From assembly GCA_965660075.1 (NCBI GenBank), contig CBFHYO010000065.1, forward strand, positions 1 to 64,000: DNA of 64,000 bases, in the 5' to 3' direction. The position numbers and the translations under genes are program-made. Shown one piece after another: positions 25,028 to 34,010 of this stretch. Below the pieces are notes generated by a model. It was not told the DNA's origin. It made no database searches and saw only the letters and a list, made by a program, of their open reading frames with translations. The DNA comes from CAYYFV01 sp965660075. Its GTDB lineage: Bacteria; Patescibacteriota; Gracilibacteria; UBA1369; GCA-2718715. The stretch's first letter is position 1. Each line of letters starts with the position of its first letter.

Positions 25028-26353
25028 ATGGACACAAGAGAAATTAAGGCGCCAGTGGGAATGTCGGACATGTTACCGAAAGACCATGATTATTTTACGT
25101 ATTTAAAAAAGGTAATCAGGCACAGAGGAAGACAAGCTGGTTTTAGAAGAATATCAACTCCAATGCTAGAACGAACAGACGTATTAAAGCTAGCTTTAGC
25201 AGAAGATGCAGATAGAATTGAAAAAAGAATGTATTCTCTTCGTGATCCAGACGGAACAGATCTAACAGTAAGATCAGGTAATACAATTGGTATTGCTAGG
25301 GCTTATGTTGAAAAAGGGCTTAAGGACTTACCTCAACCAATATCTTTGTACTATATCGAACAACAAGCTCGTTTTTCTCATGTTGGACCTGGTTACTACA
25401 GACATTTTCACCAGTTTGGACTTGAAGTGATTGGTCAATCAGATGCAGCTTTGGATGCTCAGGTTATTTATCTTGCACATTCAATCCATAAAGATCTTGG
25501 CATAGACGATAGACTAGAATTGAATGTGAATACTTTTGGAAACAATGAAATCAAAGAAGCCTTTATTGCAGATTTAAAAGAATTTTTCAAAGAAAAACAA
25601 AGATCCGTGCCAAGTGAATACCATAGATTTATTGAAAAAGATCCAATTCAACTATTCTTAATTGAAGATGAAGATTTGGAAATTCTCTGCCAAATGGCAC
25701 CATCTATTGAAAACTACTTAGATAAAGAATCAAAAGAATACTTTACTGATTTATGTGAATACTTAGAAGAGCTATCTGTTCCTTTTAAAGTCAATCATAG
25801 AATGTTTAGAAAACTACCTTATTACTCTGGAGTAATGTTTGAGTTCTGGGAAAAAAACCGGGGTCGCAAAAAGGCTGTAGGTGGAGGTGGTCGCTATGAC
25901 AACCTAATTGAAAGATTATCTGGCACTCCAACTCCTGCTGTAAATTACATTGCTGGTGTTGAAAGAACTATTGCTCAAATGAAAATTAACAAGGTTATCG
26001 CTCCATCTAAAGATGATCTACATGTGTTTGTGGCTCAACTTGGGAAAGAAGCAAAAAAGAAATGTTTATTACAGCTGGCACTAATGCATGATGCAGGTAT
26101 CAAAGCTGTGGGTGCGATTGGTAAATCTTCTATGAAAGAACAAATTGCTATGGCTGAAAGTTTTAAAGTGCCATACATGGTTCTTATGGGACTCACGGAA
26201 GTTCGAGAAGGTAAAGCAATAATTCGTGAAATGTCTAAAGGTACACAGTCTAGTGTTATGCTCGAGGATCTTGTGTCTGAATTGGAAAAACTTATTGGCA
26301 AAGATAATTTAGACAATTACAACCCGATCAAAGGTTTAATTAAAAAACAATAA
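25028..26353 (+). CDS. hisS: histidyl-tRNA synthetase (first of two)
   Basis: The 441-residue class II synthetase has motif 1 around FRRISTPMLERTDVL, motif 2 around YYIEQQARFSHVGPGYYRHF, the His-binding region RKLPYYSGVMFEFW (with the conserved Arg kept, though Leu-Pro replaces the usual Leu-Asp), the motif 3 glycine run GGGGRYDNL and a C-terminal anticodon-binding domain (about 335-430). HisZ-type paralogues that act in histidine synthesis lose this Arg and lack the C-terminal domain, so a real synthetase is favoured. A second, divergent hisS lies at 39014. Which one is the main enzyme cannot be decided here. Confidence 0.85.
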   Translation: MDTREIKAPVGMSDMLPKDHDYFTYLKKVIRHRGRQAGFRRISTPMLERTDVLKLALAEDADRIEKRMYSLRDPDGTDLTVRSGNTIGIARAYVEKGLKDLPQPISLYYIEQQARFSHVGPGYYRHFHQFGLEVIGQSDAALDAQVIYLAHSIHKDLGIDDRLELNVNTFGNNEIKEAFIADLKEFFKEKQRSVPSEYHRFIEKDPIQLFLIEDEDLEILCQMAPSIENYLDKESKEYFTDLCEYLEELSVPFKVNHRMFRKLPYYSGVMFEFWEKNRGRKKAVGGGGRYDNLIERLSGTPTPAVNYIAGVERTIAQMKINKVIAPSKDDLHVFVAQLGKEAKKKCLLQLALMHDAGIKAVGAIGKSSMKEQIAMAESFKVPYMVLMGLTEVREGKAIIREMSKGTQSSVMLEDLVSELEKLIGKDNLDNYNPIKGLIKKQ

Positions 26354-26421
26354 ACTTTACGACAAGTTGAATTAATTTGAATATCTTTTTATTGAGTTAA
26401 AATATTCATATAAATTTTATT

Positions 26422-27621
26422 ATGGATTTTGAATCAAAATTTAAATCGTACGACAAAAGAAAACTTGTAAAACAACTAGAACGACATGGGATTTCTGCGA
26501 ATGTTACTCAATCTAAGACTGAGCTTGTTCGCATGCTAATTCTTGCTAAAAAGGCAAACCAACCTACTAAAAAGCATTTTTCTAACGCCAGCAAAGATAA
26601 GTTTTATAAGATCCTGGCCAACTTTCTAGGTTTTTGTTTACTTATATTCACAATTAATTTTGTATACCAACAATATCTAGAGAGGTTAGAATCGGAAATG
26701 CAAATAGATGTTACAAGTAAAGAACCTCAAATTTTTGAAAAAGGTAATCAAACTTTTGTAGTTTACAATCACCCGCTTGTTCGAGTTCAGGCAATTTATG
26801 ATGAAAATTGCAAGAGGCCTGAATGTGATATAAATCAAAATCTTGATCAAATTAAATCGTCGATCACTCCCCTGTTTGAACCAGAATTGATTCATTTTGA
26901 TTCTCGAAAAGGCAAACATCTTGCCGAAGAATACGACTTGAATTTACTACCGGTTTTCTTGTTTGATCAAACGGTACGTGAATTATATGACTTTGAGAAA
27001 AAAGTAGATTTTTTTACACAAAATAAAGATGTGTTTCAGTTGCAAACCACTCCAAATCGAGTTCTAGAAGGTCCGGAGTTAGTTGACTCTAAAATAATTA
27101 CTGAAAACTCTAGTATAGATAGTTCAATAAAAATTATAGTGTATATGAGTCCTAGTTCTGTACAATCAAGCGAAGCGTTGCCTATACTCGAGGATTTAGC
27201 TGCGAAATTTGGTGACAAAATGCTCATTGCAATTAAATATTACAACACTGGTGGTAACGACTTTCTAGCCGCTACAGCTTTAGAATGCTTCTATCAACAA
27301 GATGCATTCTTACCTGGTTTAAGAACCACGTTTAACGATCAAAACAACTGGACTGGATCTTCTGAGGCGCAGGTTAGAAGCAGATTCAAAACTTATGCTC
27401 GTAAACTTGTAAATTATAATGAATTTGTAGACTGTTTTGAGAATCCTCAGACTGAACAGATTGTTCGAAACCATTTTCAGGAATCTGGTGAACTAGGTGT
27501 TATTGGTGCACCAACTTTCTTTATTAACAATCAAATTTTGGTTGGTAACTACGAATTGGATGACTTTGCTGAACTTGTTGACCAAATTTTGAGATCTGAA
27601 AAGGTTGACTTGAGCGAATAA
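26422..27621 (+). CDS. SAP-like domain plus two thioredoxin-fold domains, membrane anchored
   Basis: The 399-residue protein starts with a short SAP/HeH-like helical domain (about 1-42: RKLVKQLERHGISANVTQSK), then a membrane helix (about 56-76). Two thioredoxin-like parts follow. The first has IYDENCKRPEC, a CX4C pair after a beta strand, and a possible cis-Pro loop LLPVFLFD. The second resembles DsbA but its active site reads YMSPSSVQSSEALP: the CxxC cysteines are gone, while the cis-Pro loop VIGAPTFFINNQ is kept. It may act as a binding or scaffolding protein rather than an oxidase. The stop forms a TAATG junction with a 52-residue ORF and precedes malic enzyme. Confidence 0.7.
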   Translation: MDFESKFKSYDKRKLVKQLERHGISANVTQSKTELVRMLILAKKANQPTKKHFSNASKDKFYKILANFLGFCLLIFTINFVYQQYLERLESEMQIDVTSKEPQIFEKGNQTFVVYNHPLVRVQAIYDENCKRPECDINQNLDQIKSSITPLFEPELIHFDSRKGKHLAEEYDLNLLPVFLFDQTVRELYDFEKKVDFFTQNKDVFQLQTTPNRVLEGPELVDSKIITENSSIDSSIKIIVYMSPSSVQSSEALPILEDLAAKFGDKMLIAIKYYNTGGNDFLAATALECFYQQDAFLPGLRTTFNDQNNWTGSSEAQVRSRFKTYARKLVNYNEFVDCFENPQTEQIVRNHFQESGELGVIGAPTFFINNQILVGNYELDDFAELVDQILRSEKVDLSE

Positions 27622-27779
27622 TGTTTATTAGAATACTTGCAATATTATTAATGACCTGGTGGATATTTGGAGCTTTTTTGACGTCTTTTGATGAATCAAC
27701 TATGACTCCTCCAAAATTTAAAGGACCTGTAGAGGCACCAAACATAACTGCACCTAACTACCCGCCACCAAATAACTAA
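27621..27779 (+). CDS. small membrane protein with Pro-rich tail
   Basis: A 52-residue frame begins on the TAATG junction of the upstream thioredoxin-fold gene. It has one hydrophobic segment (about 3-20, FIRILAILLMTWWIFGAF) and a proline- and asparagine-rich tail (PKFKGPVEAP, NYPPPNN). The coupling makes it likely to be translated. Family unknown. Confidence 0.55.
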   Translation: MFIRILAILLMTWWIFGAFLTSFDESTMTPPKFKGPVEAPNITAPNYPPPNN

Positions 27780-27785
27780 AACATT

Positions 27786-28916
27786 ATGCAAGAACAATCT
27801 TTAAAGTTTCATTCGGAACTTAATGGTAAAATTAAAATCACTCCTACTCATGAATTTAAAGATCATGAGGATTTAAAAATGGTATATACCCCTGGCATGG
27901 CTTATGCAGTTGAAGAAATTGCGCGAGATCCAAAGCTTTCATTTAAATACACTTGGAGAAGCAAGTCTGTTGCAATTTTGTGCGATGGGACTGCTGTTCT
28001 GGGATATGGAAATATTGGACCAGAGGCAGCTATTCCAGTTATGGAAGGTAAAAGTGTGATCTTTGAACACTTTGCTGGATTATCTGCTATTCCAATGTGT
28101 GTAAGAACTCAATCAGCAGAAGAAGTTATTAAACTTGCTAAACAAATTGAGCCAAGTTTTGGAGCGATTCAACTAGAAGACATCAAAGCTCCAGAATGTT
28201 TTGAAATAGAGAGAACTCTCAAAAAAGAACTATCCATCCCTGTTTTTCATGATGATCAACATGGAACTGCTGTGGTTACTTTGGCAGGTCTTATAAATAG
28301 TTTACCACTGGTAAATAAAACTAAAGAAGATATTAAAATTGTAATCAATGGTGCTGGTGCTGCTGGATTAGCTACTGCTAAACTATTAGACAAATATGGA
28401 TTTAAAAACATCATTATTTTGGATTCTCGAGGCATCTTAAGTTCTGACAGAAATGATTTAAACAAATATAAAATTGAGGCTTTAGAATTTTCAAACCCAG
28501 AAAACATATCTGGTGATTTAGACTTAGCCCTTCAAAATGCCGATGTTTTTATAGGTGTAAGTGTGCGTGATTTACTAACAAAAAAACATATTGAATCAAT
28601 GAATTCAAAACCTATCATTTTTGCTTTGGCGAATCCTGTTCCAGAAATCATGCCAGAGAAAGCATTGGAATATGGTGCTTTTATAATTGGAACTGGTCGG
28701 GCTGATTATCCAAATCAGGTAAATAATGTTTTGGCTTTTCCTGGGATTGTAAAGGGTGCTATGGATTCGAATTCACAAATTAGTGAAGAGCTTTTGGTTA
28801 ATGCAGCAATTGGGTTGGCTAAATGCGTTGAAAATCCAACACCAGAAAAAATTATTCCTGGTGCTTTTGACAAAGGGGTATTCGAATCTGTTTATAACGA
28901 AATTGTAAAAAATTAA
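27786..28916 (+). CDS. malic enzyme (NAD(P)-dependent, bacterial short form)
   Basis: Malic enzyme decarboxylates malate to pyruvate with reduction of NAD(P). The 376-residue short form shows VYTPGMAYAVEEIA, VAILCDGTAVLGYGNIGPEA, PVMEGKSVIFEHFAGL, the metal-binding region QLEDIKAPECF and VFHDDQHGTAVV, the nucleotide site INGAGAAGLATAKLL and ALANPVPEIMPE. It is one of few central-metabolic enzymes here, with enolase. It overlaps nrdR at the 3' ends by 4 bases. Confidence 0.93.
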   Translation: MQEQSLKFHSELNGKIKITPTHEFKDHEDLKMVYTPGMAYAVEEIARDPKLSFKYTWRSKSVAILCDGTAVLGYGNIGPEAAIPVMEGKSVIFEHFAGLSAIPMCVRTQSAEEVIKLAKQIEPSFGAIQLEDIKAPECFEIERTLKKELSIPVFHDDQHGTAVVTLAGLINSLPLVNKTKEDIKIVINGAGAAGLATAKLLDKYGFKNIIILDSRGILSSDRNDLNKYKIEALEFSNPENISGDLDLALQNADVFIGVSVRDLLTKKHIESMNSKPIIFALANPVPEIMPEKALEYGAFIIGTGRADYPNQVNNVLAFPGIVKGAMDSNSQISEELLVNAAIGLAKCVENPTPEKIIPGAFDKGVFESVYNEIVKN

Positions 28917-29368
28917 GAGCTTTTATTATCTAAGCGTGCTAATTCACTTTTAAACGAATCGATATCATCGAAGTCTTTATAGACTGATGCAAATCTAATG
29001 TAGGCAACCTGATCAAGCTCCAATAGACTGTCCATAATATCTTGGCCGATTATCTTGGAGCTGATTTTTTTGCCGTGAGATAGCCACTTGTGCTCTAAAA
29101 GTTTAATTAGATTTGCTACTTGTTCAGATTCAACAGGACGTTTTTGAAGTGCTCGTAAGATACCTCTTTCAACTTTTTGTCTATTGTAAGGCTCTAGGCA
29201 GTTTTCTCTTTTTTCTACCATGAAAGATGGTGTCTCGTAACGTTCAAAAGTATTAAATCTGTAGTTACAATTTTCGCAACTTCGACGTCGTCTTATAGCG
29301 GTTTTTTCATCGTAGTCTCTTGAGTCGATAACTTTTGTATCAAGGCTACTGCATTTTGGACATTGCAT
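28913..29368 (-). CDS. nrdR: transcriptional repressor NrdR
   Basis: NrdR is the ATP/dATP-sensing repressor of ribonucleotide reductase genes. The 151-residue protein has the N-terminal zinc ribbon CPKC ... RRRRSCENCNYRF and an ATP-cone domain (about 49-140: FMVEKRENCLEPYNRQKVERG). No nrdA, nrdB or nrdJ gene is near. It is divergent from the xer recombinase gene with a 90-base spacer. Confidence 0.96.
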   Translation of the reverse strand: MQCPKCSSLDTKVIDSRDYDEKTAIRRRRSCENCNYRFNTFERYETPSFMVEKRENCLEPYNRQKVERGILRALQKRPVESEQVANLIKLLEHKWLSHGKKISSKIIGQDIMDSLLELDQVAYIRFASVYKDFDDIDSFKSELARLDNKSS

Positions 29369-29458
29369 AAAAATTTTTATTTAAGCAAATTGATTTTAAT
29401 ATTTAAAATTATTCAAGACAACGGTAGAATATAAAAAGAACTTGTCTATTCCCCTATT

Positions 29459-30358
29459 ATGAAACTTAATACATGCATTCATAAATTTCTAATTTATTTA
29501 GAAGTTGAAAAAAACAAATCGGCTAAAACTATAGAAAACTACCAACACTATTTAAAAAGATTTGTAGGATTTTTTGGTGATGTGGATATTACCTCTATTG
29601 ATTATGATAAAATGCAAAGTTATAGATTATATTTAAACAGAACTAAATTTGAGCCATTAATGCAAATGCTTTCGAAAAAAACTCAGAATTATCACATGAT
29701 TGCTGTTCGAGCATTGTTAAAATACTTAGCAAAAGTGGATATAGAATGTATGTCAGCAGAAAAAATTGAATTAATGGCAACTCCTAAACGAGTAGTAGAT
29801 TTTTTAGAACCAAAGGAAATTCAGAAACTACTCTCAAGTTTTGATGTAGACTCAGATATTGGTCTTCGAAACAAAGCAATTTGCGAAGTGCTTTTTGCAA
29901 CGGGCTTGCGTGTTTCGGAGCTTCGAAGCTTGAATCGAAAACAATTTGATAACGACATGGAAAGTGTAACAATTACTGGTAAAGGTCGTAAGTCTCGGAT
30001 TGTGTTTTTTTCTCCACGTGCACTTGAGGCAATTCATAAATATTTAAATTTACGAACTGACAATGATCCTGCTTTGTTTATAAGCCATAGAGCAGCTGAG
30101 AACAAGGATATGAGACTATCGGCTTATTCAATTCAAGAAATGATAAGAAAACAATCTTTAAAAGCTGGAATTAGTAAAAAGGTTACACCGCATACTTTGC
30201 GGCATAGTTTTGCTACCTACTTGCTTGATAACGGAGCTGATTTGCGAGGAGTTCAAGAATTACTGGGTCATAGCTCGATTACAACAACTCAAATTTATAC
30301 TCACTTGACCAACAGAAAATTGCAGCAGGTGCACGCAAAAATCAACAACTTTGGTTGA
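29459..30358 (+). CDS. Xer-family tyrosine recombinase
   Basis: The 299-residue protein has an N-terminal core-binding (SAM-like) domain (about 5-100) and a C-terminal catalytic domain with the expected residues: Arg in ATGLRVSELRSL, Lys in GKGRKSRIVFF, HTLRHSFATYLLDNGA (His, Arg), LGHSSITTTQIYTHL (His, nucleophile Tyr). Size and motifs match XerC/XerD or a single-recombinase XerH/XerS system for chromosome dimer resolution. No mobile-element genes flank it, which favours a housekeeping role. It ends in TGA. Confidence 0.88.
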   Translation: MKLNTCIHKFLIYLEVEKNKSAKTIENYQHYLKRFVGFFGDVDITSIDYDKMQSYRLYLNRTKFEPLMQMLSKKTQNYHMIAVRALLKYLAKVDIECMSAEKIELMATPKRVVDFLEPKEIQKLLSSFDVDSDIGLRNKAICEVLFATGLRVSELRSLNRKQFDNDMESVTITGKGRKSRIVFFSPRALEAIHKYLNLRTDNDPALFISHRAAENKDMRLSAYSIQEMIRKQSLKAGISKKVTPHTLRHSFATYLLDNGADLRGVQELLGHSSITTTQIYTHLTNRKLQQVHAKINNFG

Positions 30359-30402
30359 CACAACAGCATGGTTTGAGTATGGTAATCTCCATAAATATAT
30401 TT

Positions 30403-31404
30403 ATGCGTAAATCTTTTCTGCTTATTGTTATAACAATTGTAAATCTGATTATTTCAGGTTTTGGCAGTTATGTTTTTGATACTACTATTCAACAGCCATT
30501 TTTTTATAGTGATGATCAGATTAAGTTTGCTTTGAAATACACAAACAGATCTTTGGAGACTCGTTTGTTGAAACTTAACGATCGTTGCCACTCTAGTTTT
30601 AGAATGTTTGATAATAACTTTAACCAAGTATACCCACTTAATAGATCCGAAGTTTTATGCAACAACTACTACGAAAATTTTGTTTATTTAGCACCAAAAC
30701 AAAGTGTTATTTTTAGGTTTACTTTAGATGCTAAAATATTTAAACCTGGAAAATATTACGTGCAAGGTTTATTGAGCAACTTTGCCCCTGGACAACAAAT
30801 TCCATTTGAAATTATAGAAAAACCCACTTTATACGCTGGTTTAAACCAAGCTTGTGGAAGTGCGATAAACAAAACATGTGACATTGGTTTGGAGTGCAAC
30901 TTGAAAGTTTCTCACGTTAAAAACATGGGGGTGTGTGTGAATGCAGGATCAAACCCTATTTTGAACCCTAAAAAACAATTTTTTGGAGACCCGGTCTTAT
31001 CTACCACACTTCCATCTGCTGGAATAGATTCTAATTCTGGTAAAATTTTGAATGTTAGCGACCTGGATTTTTACTCAAATGACTTAGTTACTGCATCTGA
31101 TTTTAAGCAATTGGTTTTTAATAAAGCATTGGTTCAAATAGACTTAGCTGATTCGAATAAAAATCTTACTAAACAGCAGGCTGTATTTTTGCTTTACTAT
31201 TATTTATATTCAAAACAACAACCGATGAGTTTAACCGGTTTATTTTTCCTAGATACAATTGGCTCAAATTATAGCAAATATATAGACGCAGCCTACTCGC
31301 TTGGGGTTCTAGATTCTAAAGAAAAATATTTTTATCCAAATAGGCTTGTTACACGTTCAGAAGTTATGATTTGGATAAATAAGTTTTTAAAAATTAAACA
31401 ATAA
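30403..31404 (+). CDS. secreted BsuPI-like domain protein with C-terminal SLH domain
   Basis: I choose ATG at 30403 (MRKSFLLIVITIVN) because it gives a clean signal peptide; the frame extends upstream to a TTG at 30355 inside the xer gene. 333 residues. The N-terminal half resembles the BsuPI beta-sandwich: KYTNRSLETRLLKLN, FRMFDNNFNQVYPL, YLAPKQSVIFRFTLD, FKPGKYYVQGLL, ending in a small Cys-rich stretch (CGSAINKTCDIGLEC). The C-terminal 80 residues look like one S-layer-homology module (FLDTIGSNYSKYIDAAYSLG, YFYPNRLVTRSEVMIWINKF). It is probably held on the cell wall or S-layer. Confidence 0.7.
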   Translation: MRKSFLLIVITIVNLIISGFGSYVFDTTIQQPFFYSDDQIKFALKYTNRSLETRLLKLNDRCHSSFRMFDNNFNQVYPLNRSEVLCNNYYENFVYLAPKQSVIFRFTLDAKIFKPGKYYVQGLLSNFAPGQQIPFEIIEKPTLYAGLNQACGSAINKTCDIGLECNLKVSHVKNMGVCVNAGSNPILNPKKQFFGDPVLSTTLPSAGIDSNSGKILNVSDLDFYSNDLVTASDFKQLVFNKALVQIDLADSNKNLTKQQAVFLLYYYLYSKQQPMSLTGLFFLDTIGSNYSKYIDAAYSLGVLDSKEKYFYPNRLVTRSEVMIWINKFLKIKQ

Positions 31405-31441
31405 TCTTTTAGATTTTAACAAAATTTGTTAAAATAGGATT

Positions 31442-32353
31442 ATGAAAAAACTTATCCCTCTACTTATCGTTCTTGCTTTTGTTTCTGGTGGTGTTTACTA
31501 TCAGGAGCAACTCATCGATATGTTTTTGGGTTCTGGCAACTCATCTAATCAAGGCCCTGGAGCATCTTCTGGTCCTCCTAGTATGCCTGCTTTTGATTTT
31601 GGTCCTAGTGATCAAACACAGGCTGATGACCAATCAACTGATACGAAAAGTTTAACAGAAGATACCACTTCTGAGACTCAGGATAGTGATTTAAATAGCT
31701 TAGATTTTGATACTACAGAATTAGATTCTTTGGACGTATCCGAATTAGATGATTTGGATTTAGGGGGTGAGGATCAACTCGAACAAGAAGAAAGTTCAGA
31801 ACAAGAACAAACTAGTCCTGCCATAACTTCTGGTCCTCCTAGTATGCCTGCATTTAATTTTGGACCGCCTGTAGAGCCGGCACCGCTAGAAGTTGCTAGT
31901 CAAGAAGCAATGCCTATGGAGGTTGTAGCTTTGAATTCTGAGAAAATTAAAACACCAGATTTGTCTCCGCAAGAATTTAAAAATTCTTTTTTAAAGTTTG
32001 ATTACCCTGTCAATATTACAGCTCAAAGTGTGAGTTTGAGTTCTGTGGATCTTAATAGTATCGAAGATAAACTATTGAATTTAAGCTTTTTTAACAATCA
32101 AGACAGGTTATCTGTTAAGGAATTTGTAGCAGAGTCCTCTAATGTGACCGACTTTTTTGAAAATTTACAACCAGAGAGTCTAGAAATAGAAAATGTAGAT
32201 GAGGTTTTTGTAGTCGCAGATGTTGCCTTGGCTACTAAATTTTATTTAATCAAAGCTGATAATATTTTTGTACTGATAGAAATGGATATTGATAAAAACT
32301 ATGAATTTATTGAACAGATAATTATTCCTTCAATAGAATCACAAATACTATAA
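31442..32353 (+). CDS. secreted or anchored acidic low-complexity protein with GPPSMPAF repeats
   Basis: The 303-residue product has a hydrophobic N-terminal signal/anchor (MKKLIPLLIVLAFVSGGVYY). A very acidic, disordered Ser/Thr/Asp/Glu/Gln stretch is framed by two copies of SGPPSMPAF(D/N)FGP, at about residues 43-55 and 131-143. The last about 130 residues look folded (alpha/beta with PDLSPQEFKNSF). It follows the SLH gene by 37 bases and may be co-expressed. Function unknown. Confidence 0.6.
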   Translation: MKKLIPLLIVLAFVSGGVYYQEQLIDMFLGSGNSSNQGPGASSGPPSMPAFDFGPSDQTQADDQSTDTKSLTEDTTSETQDSDLNSLDFDTTELDSLDVSELDDLDLGGEDQLEQEESSEQEQTSPAITSGPPSMPAFNFGPPVEPAPLEVASQEAMPMEVVALNSEKIKTPDLSPQEFKNSFLKFDYPVNITAQSVSLSSVDLNSIEDKLLNLSFFNNQDRLSVKEFVAESSNVTDFFENLQPESLEIENVDEVFVVADVALATKFYLIKADNIFVLIEMDIDKNYEFIEQIIIPSIESQIL

Positions 32354-32362
32354 TTTTCAGAT

Positions 32363-33766
32363 ATGAAACTCTCTTTTTATGGAGCCGCCCGAGAGGTTAC
32401 TGGTTCTAAACATTTACTAACAATTAACGGCAAGAAGATACTCTTGGATTGTGGTATTTTCCAGGGTCATAGAGACAAGTCCGCCGCTAAAAATAAGGAT
32501 TTAATGTTTGAATCTAAGACAGTAGATTATGTGATTCTTTCACATGCTCACATGGATCATAGTGGACTACTGCCTTTGCTTGTAAAAAAGGGCTTTGGTG
32601 GACCTATTATCACAACTTCTGCAACTCGAGAGTTATGTACATTTATGCTGCAAGACTCTGCAATCATTCAAGAAAACGATGTGGCTTGGCTTCTTAAGCA
32701 CAAAAAAGAGGTTGTCGAACCACTTTATACTACTGAAGATGTAATCCCAACTCTGAATCAAATGCTAACCGTACCATACAATATGGGTTATCAAATTTGT
32801 GAAGGTGTTCGCGTTACATTTTTAGATGCGGGACATATTCTTGGATCCTCAATTACAGTATTAGACATTATAGAAGATGGAGTGGAATATAGACTTACAT
32901 TCACTGGTGATCTTGGTCGAAAAGGCTTACCTATTCTGCGCGATCCCCAATTGGTTGATTCCACAGATATATTGATTACAGAGTCAACTTATGGGAATAG
33001 ATTTCATAAGTTTATTGATGATGTAGATGTCTATCTTGAAGAAGTTTTAAACAAAGCAATTAAACGAGGTGGTAAAATCATTATTCCAGCGTTTGCGCTC
33101 GAGAGAACTCAAGAAGTAGTTTACTATCTACATTTACTAATCAAACAAGGTCGGATACCGCAGATTCCAATTTTTGTAGATTCACCTTTGGCAACTGATG
33201 TTACAGATGTTTTTCGAGCTCATCCAGAATGTTTTGACAAAGAAGTTTACGATGAATTCTGCAGTGACAACTCAAATCCTTTTGGTTTTGGTATGCTTAA
33301 ATACACTCGAAGTGTAGAAGAATCAAAATCGTTAAATCACAAACATGGACCCTTTGTAATTGTATCTGCGTCTGGTATGTGTGAATTTGGACGGGTTGTG
33401 CATCATTTAAAAAATAACATAACAGATCCAAATAATTTGGTTTTGATTGTTGGTTTTCAAGCTGAAAATACACTTGGACGTAAACTTGTTGATGGAGATA
33501 AGGCTGTGAGAATACATGGAGAGATATTCCCTGTGAAAGCTGAAATTGTTGTTGTAGATGCATTTAGTGGGCATGCTGATAGATCTGACTTAATGACTTT
33601 TGTTTCAAATATTAAAGACCTTAAAAAGGCATTCATTGTGCATGGAGAAGAAACTCAAGCGGAAACATTCTCTAAGATTCTTTCTGAAACACATCCAGAA
33701 GTTGAGAGTTTTGTTCCTAGTCGTGGGGAGAGTTTTGAAATTGATCCAAAACAATTTAAAAAATAA
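32363..33766 (+). CDS. MBL-fold beta-CASP ribonuclease (Ysh1/CPSF73-like)
   Basis: The metallo-beta-lactamase core has the zinc motif SHAHMDHSGLLP (HxHxDH), GAAREVTGSKHLL at the start, DAGHILGSS and FTGDLGRKG. A beta-CASP insert follows (IPAFALERTQEVVYYL, IFVDSPLATDVT, VSASGMCEFGRVVHHL), then the RMMBL tail with DAFSGHAD and FIVHGEETQAE. 467 residues. This arrangement is the YSH1/CPSF73-type family of endo- or exoribonucleases, distinct from RNase J. It is probably part of mRNA decay or processing with PNPase in this lineage. tRNA-Gly lies 47 bases downstream. Confidence 0.88.
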   Translation: MKLSFYGAAREVTGSKHLLTINGKKILLDCGIFQGHRDKSAAKNKDLMFESKTVDYVILSHAHMDHSGLLPLLVKKGFGGPIITTSATRELCTFMLQDSAIIQENDVAWLLKHKKEVVEPLYTTEDVIPTLNQMLTVPYNMGYQICEGVRVTFLDAGHILGSSITVLDIIEDGVEYRLTFTGDLGRKGLPILRDPQLVDSTDILITESTYGNRFHKFIDDVDVYLEEVLNKAIKRGGKIIIPAFALERTQEVVYYLHLLIKQGRIPQIPIFVDSPLATDVTDVFRAHPECFDKEVYDEFCSDNSNPFGFGMLKYTRSVEESKSLNHKHGPFVIVSASGMCEFGRVVHHLKNNITDPNNLVLIVGFQAENTLGRKLVDGDKAVRIHGEIFPVKAEIVVVDAFSGHADRSDLMTFVSNIKDLKKAFIVHGEETQAETFSKILSETHPEVESFVPSRGESFEIDPKQFKK

Positions 33767-33768
33767 AT

Positions 33769-33796
33769 TTGACTTTTTAGACTGGTTGATTAGAAT
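33769..33796 (+). promoter_or_regulatory. promoter of tRNA-Gly
   Basis: TTGACT (33769-33774), 16-base spacer, TAGAAT (33791-33796), 17 bases before the tRNA. Confidence 0.55.
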
Positions 33797-33813
33797 GGTA
33801 ACACAAATCAATT

Positions 33814-33889
33814 GCGGGTGTCGTATAGTGGCTTATTATGTCGGCCTTCCAAGCCGAAGAGGTGGGTTCGATTCCCATCACCCGCTCCA
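33814..33889 (+). tRNA. tRNA-Gly (TCC), CCA encoded
   Basis: Acceptor stem GCGGGTG/CACCCGC is fully paired. The anticodon arm is TCGGC-CTTCCAA-GCCGA with anticodon TCC, and the T arm contains GGTTCGATTCC. Discriminator T is followed by an encoded CCA. A terminator follows immediately and then two decayed tandem copies. Confidence 0.95.
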
Positions 33890-33893
33890 CTTT

Positions 33894-33918
33894 CTCATCT
33901 ACATGGTGAGTTTTTTTT
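33894..33918 (+). terminator. terminator after tRNA-Gly
   Basis: CTCATC-tacat-GGTGAG (one T-G pair) followed by eight Ts. An identical copy is at 34015-34039. Confidence 0.75.
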
Positions 33919-33934
33919 GTTTCTACCAAATTCT

Positions 33935-34010
33935 CGTCTTGGCTACTGGCTTATTTGTTTCGACCTTACCTAGCCATTGATGTGGGTTTTGATTCCACAC
34001 ACCTGCTCCA
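33935..34010 (+). pseudogene. decayed tRNA-Gly copy
   Basis: Offset exactly 121 bases from the intact tRNA. GGCTTAT in the D-loop side, a degraded anticodon stem (TTCGACCTTACC...TAGCC), GTGGG...GATTCCACAC and terminal GCTCCA are recognisable, but the acceptor 5' strand and the anticodon arm no longer pair. A shorter third copy (from about 34056) keeps only the first third. Confidence 0.7.

Noticed and set aside
25028..26353. HisZ (ATP phosphoribosyltransferase regulatory subunit)
   Set aside because: The anticodon-binding domain and the His-binding Arg are kept, and no hisG is nearby.
26422..27621. Active second DsbA in the window
   Set aside because: The CxxC of the DsbA-like half is replaced by Ser/Val/Gln residues; only the cis-Pro loop remains.
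33600..33980. A 126-residue frame through the nuclease end and tRNA-Gly
   Set aside because: It runs out of frame through a clear CDS and a tRNA; a chance frame.
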